Below are positions 28,711 to 33,304 of a stretch of 33,304 nt of DNA, one piece after another. Origin of the DNA: Parafrigoribacterium_A soli (GTDB taxonomy: Bacteria > Actinomycetota > Actinomycetes > Actinomycetales > Microbacteriaceae); NCBI RefSeq assembly GCF_040227235.1, contig NZ_JBELNZ010000005.1:1-33304 (forward strand), written 5' to 3'. The notes beneath the pieces were generated by a model, which was not told where the DNA came from, did not search any database, and worked only from the letters and a program-made list of their open reading frames with translations. Made by a program: the position numbers and the translations under genes. Each line of letters opens with the position of its first letter. Position 1 is the stretch's first letter.

Positions 28711-29823
28711 TCAGATGTTGAGGAAGCGGTCGCGCAGCTTCTGGAAGAGGCCCTGCTGGAAGTGGGTCAGCGTGGGAGCGGCCTGCTTGCGGGAGCCGGC
28801 GAACTGCTTGATCAACTCCTGCTCCTTGCCGCTGAGCTTCGTCGGTGTCGTCACCTGCACGCCGATCTTGAGGTCGCCGCGGCCGTTGCCACGCAGGCGC
28901 GTGACGCCCCGATCCTTCACCGTGATCACCTCGGCGCTCTGCGTGCCGGGCTTGATCTCGACCGAGACCTCGCCGTCGAGCGTCTTGAGCGTGGTCTTGG
29001 TGCCGAGGATCGCATCCGTCATCTGCACCTCGAGCGTCGCCAACAGGTCGTCGCCATTGCGGCTGAAGACATCGTGGTGGCGCACCTTGATCTCCAGGTA
29101 GAGGTCGCCGTTGGGGCCACCCGCCGGGCCGACCTCGCCCTGCGAGGGCATCTGGAGGCGAAGTCCGGTGTCCACGCCGGCGGGGATGTCGACGGGGATG
29201 GTGCGGCGGGCGCGCACGCGGCCCTGGCCCTGGCAGGTGGGGCACGGGTTCGGGATGACGGTGCCGTAGCCGCGGCAGGTGCCGCAGGGGCTCGAGGTCA
29301 TGACGTTTCCGAGGAGGCTTCGAACGGTGCGCTGGATCTGGCCAGTGCCCTGGCAGATGTCGCAGGTGACGGGCTGCGTGCCGGGCGCGCAGCACGAGCC
29401 GCCACAGGTCTCACACAGCACGGCCGTGTCGACCTCGACGTCCCGGCGGGTGCCGAACACGATGTCGTCGAGGTCGACCTCGACGCGGATGAGGGCGTCC
29501 TGTCCGCGCTCACGGCGCGACCGCGGTCCCGACCTTCGGCCGCCGCCCCCGCCGAAGAACGTCTCGAAGATGTCGCCGAAGCCGCCGAAGTTCGCACCTC
29601 CACCGAAGCCCGCCTGCGGCCCGAGGTCATACTGCTGGCGCTCGTTCGGATCGGACAGCACGTCGTAGGCGTGCGTGACGAGCTTGAACTTCTCGGATGC
29701 CTCCGCGCTCGGGTTCACGTCGGGGTGCAGCTCCCGGGCAAGTCGGCGGTATGCCTTCTTGATCTGCTCGGGGGTCGCGTCCCGCTCGACGCCCAGAACC
29801 TCATAGTGGTCTGCCAATGTCAT
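28711..29823 (-). CDS. dnaJ: Chaperone DnaJ (DnaJ2 type, next to hrcA)
   Basis: A 370-residue Hsp40 co-chaperone. The J domain (1-70) carries HPD in ELHPDVNPS, the G/F region is at about 70-100, and four zinc-binding repeats lie at about 135-215. The last three repeats are regular (CDICQGTG, CGTCRGYG, CPTCQGQG), but the first reads CETCGGSCC, with Cys replacing the final Gly of CxxCxGxG and an extra Cys. A normal C-terminal substrate-binding domain follows. It lies 68 bp after hrcA and is probably under the CIRCE promoter in front of hrcA. A GAGGA sequence directly abuts the ATG, a poor RBS spacing, so coupling or a slightly different start is possible. Confidence 0.95.
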   Translation of the reverse strand: MTLADHYEVLGVERDATPEQIKKAYRRLARELHPDVNPSAEASEKFKLVTHAYDVLSDPNERQQYDLGPQAGFGGGANFGGFGDIFETFFGGGGGRRSGPRSRRERGQDALIRVEVDLDDIVFGTRRDVEVDTAVLCETCGGSCCAPGTQPVTCDICQGTGQIQRTVRSLLGNVMTSSPCGTCRGYGTVIPNPCPTCQGQGRVRARRTIPVDIPAGVDTGLRLQMPSQGEVGPAGGPNGDLYLEIKVRHHDVFSRNGDDLLATLEVQMTDAILGTKTTLKTLDGEVSVEIKPGTQSAEVITVKDRGVTRLRGNGRGDLKIGVQVTTPTKLSGKEQELIKQFAGSRKQAAPTLTHFQQGLFQKLRDRFLNI

Positions 29824-29891
29824 TCCTCAGTCTTGTCGTGTGCGGTCGGCCGGAGCCGGCTCAGTGCAGTGCGGATGCGCGAAGCGACGAG

Positions 29892-30914
29892 CTAGTCGTC
29901 GCCCAGCAGCCGCGAAAGATATCGTGCGACGGCCCTGACCGCCGCAATGTTGTTCGAGTAGTCCATGCGCGTCGGGCCGAGCACCCCGAGCCGCGCGAGG
30001 CCATCACCGGTCGAGGTGTATCCGGTGGCCAGCACGGAGGTCTCCGCGAGGCCGAATGATGCGTTCTCGCTGCCGATGCTCACCGAGAATCCGTTCTGGT
30101 CCGGCTCCATCTCGCCGAAGAGCCGCAAGAGGGTGACCTGCTCCTCGATCGCCTCGAGCACGGGGTAGATGCTTCCGCTGAAGTCCTCTTCCGTGCGCAC
30201 GAGGTTCGCGGCCCCCGCCATGAGCAGCCGCTCCTGCCGGTTCGCCAGCACCTGCTCGGCAAGAGCGGACGCGACCTGCTGCACCGTCTCGGCGCGGTCG
30301 GTCTCAAACTGGTCGCCGAACGCCGAAAGCTTCTCGACGGCATCGCTGAGCCCGAGGCCCCCGATCGCGGCGTTGAGCCGGGTGCGCAACTCGGCGAGGA
30401 ACTCGTCATCCAGTTCCTCGCTCACGTCGAGCAGGCGCTGCTCGACCCGGCCGGAGTCAGTGATCAGCACCGTCATCATGCGCGTGGCGGCAAGCCTGAC
30501 GAGTTCGACATGACGGATGCGCGACCGCGTGAGCGAGGGATACTGCACGAGAGCGACGTGGTGCGTCAGCTGCGAGAGCAGCCGAACCGTGCGGCCGAGC
30601 ACCTCGTCGAGATCCGCGGACTGGCCGAGGAAGATCTCGATGGCCTGCCGCTGTGCGGGACTGAGCGGTCGCAGGTCAGCAAGCTGGTTGACAAAGACGC
30701 GGTACCCCTTATCCGTGGGGATACGGCCGGACGAGGTGTGCGGCGCGGCGATCAGTTCTTCGTCTTCGAGCAACGCCATGTCGTTGCGGATGGTCGCCGC
30801 AGACACCCCGAAGGAGTGGCGGTCGACGATCGATTTCGAGCCGACCGGCTCACGGGACGCCACGTAGTCCTGCACGATCACTCGCAGAACCTCGAGGCTG
30901 CGATCGGAAACCAT
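29892..30914 (-). CDS. hrcA: Heat-inducible transcription repressor HrcA
   Basis: A 340-residue repressor that binds CIRCE and controls class I heat-shock genes. The N-terminal winged helix shows REPVGSKSIVDRHSFGVSAATIRNDMALLE and HTSSGRIPTDKGYRVFV, the family hallmark. The later domain includes ITDSGRVEQRLL and the C-terminal GVLGPTRMDYSNNIAAVRAV. The ATG at 30914 starts MVSDRSLEVLR, the usual HrcA beginning; the longer frame to 31037 crosses the CIRCE site and was rejected. A CIRCE-like operator lies 31 bp upstream of the start, indicating autoregulation together with dnaJ. Confidence 0.96.
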   Translation of the reverse strand: MVSDRSLEVLRVIVQDYVASREPVGSKSIVDRHSFGVSAATIRNDMALLEDEELIAAPHTSSGRIPTDKGYRVFVNQLADLRPLSPAQRQAIEIFLGQSADLDEVLGRTVRLLSQLTHHVALVQYPSLTRSRIRHVELVRLAATRMMTVLITDSGRVEQRLLDVSEELDDEFLAELRTRLNAAIGGLGLSDAVEKLSAFGDQFETDRAETVQQVASALAEQVLANRQERLLMAGAANLVRTEEDFSGSIYPVLEAIEEQVTLLRLFGEMEPDQNGFSVSIGSENASFGLAETSVLATGYTSTGDGLARLGVLGPTRMDYSNNIAAVRAVARYLSRLLGDD

Positions 30915-30944
30915 GTCGCGTCCTCTCTTCACTGCGCACTGCGG

Positions 30945-30976
30945 TTGGCACTCAACCACTTCGACTGCTAATTGTA
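30945..30976 (-). promoter_or_regulatory. CIRCE operator overlapping the hrcA-dnaJ -10 element
   Basis: TTGGCACTC (30945-30953), nine bases, GACTGCTAA (30963-30971) match the CIRCE consensus TTAGCACTC-N9-GAGTGCTAA with one mismatch per arm. On the minus strand TACAAT (30976-30971) overlaps the operator by one base and is a good -10, so HrcA bound here would occlude the start site. No convincing -35 is seen. Confidence 0.8.
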
Positions 30977-31132
30977 TCGCGACACGCGCCCCCGGAGGGC
31001 ATTGCGTGGCCGTGGCCGTGGGCAGTACCTTATGCATGTGTTGGCACCGCGCCCCAGAATGGGGGCCCGGTCGATGACTCCCAAGTCTCTCCTGCTCCCG
31101 GGACGGACCCGCTTACCTGAAAGGCAATGCAG

Positions 31133-31525
31133 ATGACTGACCCAACCCCGCAGCCGGCAGCCCCTCAGCCCGCAGCGCCACTCACCGCCTCAGACGACAA
31201 GCTGTGGGCCTCGCTCGCCCACTTCGGCGGCATCCTCTCCATTCTCCCCTCGCTCATCATCTTCCTGGTCTTCAAGGACCGCGGCGCCCTGACCCGTCAG
31301 GAGTCGAAGGAGGCGCTGAACTGGCAGATCACCTGGCTCGCGGTTGACATCATTTCCTTCATCATCGGGATGGCCACGATCTGGTTTGGTGTCGGCTTCT
31401 TCTTCCTCACCGTCATCCCGTGGATCCTGTACATCGCGAACGTGGTGTTCTCCATCCTCGGCGGCGTGAAGGTCAACAGCGGCGGCGCCTACCGGTACCC
31501 GGTCTCCGTGCGGCTCATCAAGTAG
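31133..31525 (+). CDS. DUF4870-family small membrane protein, first paralogue
   Basis: About 130 residues. A Pro/Ala/Gln-rich N-terminal tail of about 20 residues is followed by DDKLWASLAHFGGIL and then three or four membrane helices (about 30-115). It contains the family pattern F-K-D-R..T-R-Q-E-S-K-E-A-L-N-W-Q and ends with an AYRYPVSVRLIK-like motif. The function of DUF4870 (Tic20-like) proteins is not established. I chose the second ATG (31133) because GAAAGG lies at proper distance; the ATG at 31127 is possible. It is a tandem paralogue of the next gene, and the two are separated by a strong terminator. Confidence 0.85.
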   Translation: MTDPTPQPAAPQPAAPLTASDDKLWASLAHFGGILSILPSLIIFLVFKDRGALTRQESKEALNWQITWLAVDIISFIIGMATIWFGVGFFFLTVIPWILYIANVVFSILGGVKVNSGGAYRYPVSVRLIK

Positions 31526-31535
31526 CAGGCGTTCG

Positions 31536-31566
31536 GAAGGGGCGGGAGCGTGGCTCCCGCCCCTTC
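31536..31566 (+). terminator. Rho-independent-like terminator between the DUF4870 genes
   Basis: A perfect 14-bp inverted repeat: GAAGGGGCGGGAGC (31536-31549), loop GTG, GCTCCCGCCCCTTC (31553-31566). It is followed by TTGGTTTAAT, a T-rich though interrupted tail. It lies 10 bp past the first DUF4870 stop, so that gene ends its own transcript and the second paralogue must have its own promoter. Confidence 0.85.
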
Positions 31567-31570
31567 TTGG

Positions 31571-31576
31571 TTTAAT
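31571..31576 (+). promoter_or_regulatory. Putative -10 element for leaderless second DUF4870 gene
   Basis: TTTAAT matches TATAAT in five of six bases at -12 to -7 of the ATG at 31583. It lies just downstream of the terminator hairpin, whose T-rich tail it shares. Confidence 0.5.
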
Positions 31577-31582
31577 GGGTCA

Positions 31583-31954
31583 ATGACCGACTCAACGCCA
31601 CCGACCAACCCCTACCGGGGATCGACACCTCTCAGTGCCGCAGACGAGAAACTGTGGGCGACCCTCGTGCATGTCGGCGGGATCTTCTTTCACATTCTGC
31701 CGTCGCTGATCGGCTACCTGATCCTCAAGGAGCGCGGGCCGTTCATCCGGCAGCACACCGCGAGCGCGCTCAACTTCCAGCTGACGCTGATCATCGCCTA
31801 CATCGTCGGAGCGATCACGACAATCCTGCTCATCGGTGTCGTCATCCTCCTCGCGGCGGTCGTGGCGAACGTCGTGTTCAGCATCCTCGCGGCGATCGCC
31901 GCAAACCGTGGCGAGAGCTACGTGTACCCGCTCGCGATCCGGTTCGCCAGCTAG
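31583..31954 (+). CDS. DUF4870-family small membrane protein, second paralogue
   Basis: About 123 residues, clearly homologous to the preceding gene: DEKLWATLVHVGGIF, then L-K-E-R-G-P-F-I-R-Q-H-T-A-S-A-L-N-F-Q, two or three hydrophobic helices, and the YVYPLAIRFAS end. It lacks the long Pro/Ala tail but keeps a short polar N-terminus. The start ATG 31583 was preferred over the frame opening at 31550, which lies in the terminator stem. Function unknown. Its TAG stop shares the palindrome CTAG (31951-31954) with the stop of the convergent hemW gene. Confidence 0.85.
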   Translation: MTDSTPPTNPYRGSTPLSAADEKLWATLVHVGGIFFHILPSLIGYLILKERGPFIRQHTASALNFQLTLIIAYIVGAITTILLIGVVILLAAVVANVVFSILAAIAANRGESYVYPLAIRFAS

Positions 31955-33171
31955 GTCAGCCTGCGAACGACGGCGTCGGCGAGCAGCCTGCCGCGCAGGG
32001 TCAGCTCGATCCTTCCGCGAATGGCCGCCGCGCCGTCGATCAGCTCGTCGGCGATGAGACCGGCGACTGCCGCGCGTGCCTCCTGGGGCAGGACGGCGAT
32101 CGGAAGGCCCTCGCGGATCCGGCTCTGCAGCAGCACGCGCTCGACCCGCCGCGTCTCTGCATCGAGCACCTCGCGGCCGGCACCGGGCGACTCGCCTGCG
32201 GCGATGCGTTCGGCGTAGGCAGCGGGATGCTTGACATTCCACCAGCGCACCCCGCCCACGTGGCTGTGCGCCCCTGGGCCGATGCCCCACCAGTCGTGTC
32301 CCTGCCAGTAGGCGAGGTTGTGACGCGAGACGAACTCGGGCGAGGTGGCCCAGTTGCTCACCTCGTACCAGTCGTATCCGGCCTGGCCGAGCACGGCATC
32401 CGCGAGCTCGTACATGTCGGCCTGAAGGTCTTCGTCGGGAGTGGCGACCTCTCCGCGGCGGATCTGGCGCGCGAGCTTGGTGCCGTCCTCGACGATGAGA
32501 GAGTAGGCCGAGAGATGATCCGGATGCTGGGCGATCGCGTGTTCCAGCGAGGTGCGCCAGTCCTCGATCGACTCACCCGGCGTGCCGTAGATGAGGTCGA
32601 GGCTCACCTGCAGCCCCGCCTGTCTCGCCCAGTCGACGACGAGCGGGATGCGCTCGGGGTCGTGGGTGCGCTCGAGCGTCGCGAGCACGTGGGGCACAGC
32701 GGACTGCATCCCAAAGGACACGCGGGTGAAGCCGGCGTCAGCGAGTGAGCGCAGGTATGCCGCGTCGACCGAGTCCGGGTTGGCCTCGGTGGTGACCTCC
32801 GCGCCGGGGACGAGGCCCCAGGCATCCACGACAGCAGCGAGCATGGCCGAGAGGTCTGTGGCGGGCAGCATCGTGGGCGTTCCGCCGCCGAAGAACACGG
32901 TCGAGACGGGTCGCGGAGGCACCCCGGCGGACGCGAGCACCTGCCGCGCGAGAGCGACCTCGGCAATGGCCTGCCCCGCGTATTCCGTTCGCTTCGTGCC
33001 GCGCAGTTCCTCGGCCGTGTAGGTGTTGAAGTCGCAATAGCCGCACCTGACTCGGCAGAACGGCACGTGCAGGTAGACGCCGAAGTTGCGGGCGGTCGCA
33101 TCGACCGCCGAGGAGAACGGCAGCGCTCCGTCGAGCGGCGCCGGGTCGGCGATCGGAAGGGCGGAGGGCAT
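31951..33171 (-). CDS. hemW: Radical SAM haem chaperone HemW
   Basis: A 406-residue radical SAM protein. The cluster motif C-x3-C-x2-C is CRVRCGYC (near residue 39), within YLHVPFCRVRCGYCDFNTY. It also has FFGGGTPTML, EANPDSVD, SFGMQS and the HemW-typical HNLAYWQG and GIGPGAHS. HemW inserts haem into target proteins; older annotation as coproporphyrinogen III oxidase HemN is not supported, because HemN has a different N-terminus. A long N-terminal extension of about 28 residues precedes the core. The ATG at 33171 has GAGG adjoining and GAGAAT at -12 to -7. In related genomes lepA normally lies upstream; here an IS481-type end begins 36 bp before the start. Confidence 0.93.
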   Translation of the reverse strand: MPSALPIADPAPLDGALPFSSAVDATARNFGVYLHVPFCRVRCGYCDFNTYTAEELRGTKRTEYAGQAIAEVALARQVLASAGVPPRPVSTVFFGGGTPTMLPATDLSAMLAAVVDAWGLVPGAEVTTEANPDSVDAAYLRSLADAGFTRVSFGMQSAVPHVLATLERTHDPERIPLVVDWARQAGLQVSLDLIYGTPGESIEDWRTSLEHAIAQHPDHLSAYSLIVEDGTKLARQIRRGEVATPDEDLQADMYELADAVLGQAGYDWYEVSNWATSPEFVSRHNLAYWQGHDWWGIGPGAHSHVGGVRWWNVKHPAAYAERIAAGESPGAGREVLDAETRRVERVLLQSRIREGLPIAVLPQEARAAVAGLIADELIDGAAAIRGRIELTLRGRLLADAVVRRLT

Positions 33172-33177
33172 CCTCCG

Positions 33178-33183
33178 ATTCTC
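33178..33183 (-). promoter_or_regulatory. Possible -10 element for hemW
   Basis: Minus-strand GAGAAT at -12 to -7 from the hemW ATG, the same sequence and spacing as at the TRIC gene. It leaves about 24 bp to the IS boundary, so any -35 would be at 33201-33206, directly beside the CTAG target. Weak evidence. Confidence 0.3.
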
Positions 33184-33207
33184 CCCTCTTTCGCGACCCG
33201 GCGCCGC

Positions 33208-33304
33208 CTAGGTGTACTCGGTCATGACGTTGGTGACACTCGGCTGATTGGTGGTTTGCCTCCGCAGGCGGTGTGTGGTCGATCGTAGTTGTAGTGGTTC
33301 AGCC
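33208..33304 (-). mobile_element. End of a second IS481-family element, inverted relative to the left copy
   Basis: Identical over 97 bp to positions 99-3 read in reverse. The IS terminus appears to begin at 33213 (TGTACTCGG...), preceded by CCTAGG (33207-33212), an NCTAGN target. The outer base of the target (G) differs from that at the left copy (A), so the two copies probably arose by separate insertions or were rearranged later, rather than as one duplicated target pair. The element continues beyond the window. Confidence 0.8.
33222..33304 (-). CDS. IS481-family transposase, C-terminal fragment (second copy)
   Basis: Same reading frame and same 27-residue C-terminal sequence as at the left end (YDRPHTA, GGKPPISR), ending with TGA (33224-33222). 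It is transcribed on the same strand as hemW, so read-through from the IS could enter hemW. The upstream part of the gene is outside the window. Confidence 0.75.
   Translation of the reverse strand, partial: LNHYNYDRPHTACGGKPPISRVSPTS

Noticed and set aside
30977..31132. Possible small RNA or riboswitch between hrcA and the first DUF4870 gene
   Set aside because: Only short GC-rich hairpins (such as CCCC-AGAAT-GGGG) are visible, with no recognisable riboswitch or tRNA-like structure.
31951..33171. Coproporphyrinogen III oxidase HemN
   Set aside because: HNLAYWQG and the N-terminal pattern fit HemW haem chaperones rather than true HemN.
1..33304. A 33-kb composite transposon bounded by inverted IS copies
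   Set aside because: The interior consists of housekeeping genes in conserved order, and the outer target bases visible on the inner side differ. Separate insertions or an assembly boundary are more likely.

Overview
The window is a high-GC actinobacterial chromosome segment, most likely from the family Microbacteriaceae. The evidence is high GC, many GTG starts, and the conserved backbone hemW-hrcA-dnaJ-rsmE-HIT-phoH-ybeY-hlyC/corC-era ... leuA ... recO-uppS, read almost entirely on the minus strand. Both ends of the window are the same 97 bp in opposite orientation. This is the 3' end of an IS481-type transposase gene plus the element terminus, abutting a CTAG target, so the 33 kb looks like a segment bounded by two inverted IS copies.

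Layout from high to low coordinates, the direction of most transcription: right IS end (33304-33208); hemW; two small plus-strand DUF4870 membrane genes separated by a strong terminator; hrcA with a CIRCE operator, then dnaJ; a palindromic repeat; rsmE; a divergent LysR/EamA pair; the coupled run HIT-phoH-ybeY-hlyC-era; an envelope-stress-like block of histidine kinase, NarL regulator, ABC ATPase, FtsX permease, membrane esterase and MprF-like aminoacyl-lipid synthase; leuA with an unannotated 14-residue leucine leader peptide; alr-ddl for D-Ala-D-Ala; a plus-strand TRIC channel gene; recO-uppS; a second palindromic repeat; an NAD operon nrtR-nadA-nadB-nadC-nifS; a third palindromic repeat; a Gfo/Idh/MocA oxidoreductase; and the left IS end.

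The genes form several units. The NAD operon puts a NrtR-type regulator with the three enzymes from aspartate to nicotinate mononucleotide, and with the cysteine desulfurase that probably builds the NadA 4Fe-4S cluster. The kinase-to-MprF block suggests signal-controlled efflux plus lipid alanylation. An esterase next to an aaPGS homologue is the arrangement reported to make alanyl-diacylglycerol and alanyl-phosphatidylglycerol in Corynebacterium. Most neighbours overlap by GTGA or ATGA, implying translational coupling.

Three less obvious signals deserve attention. (1) A family of three 88-100 bp intergenic elements has 17-bp inverted arms (TTTCGGAAATTCAGGAC). All have the same orientation and all lie just after a minus-strand stop codon. 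(2) In the leuA leader the leucine codons of the leader peptide are complementary to the leuA ribosome-binding site. (3) Many first-in-operon genes carry a -10-like hexamer at exactly -12 to -7 from the start codon, the signature of leaderless mRNAs. I see no tRNA, rRNA, CRISPR array or phage genes. No gene-free stretch exceeds 300 bases.
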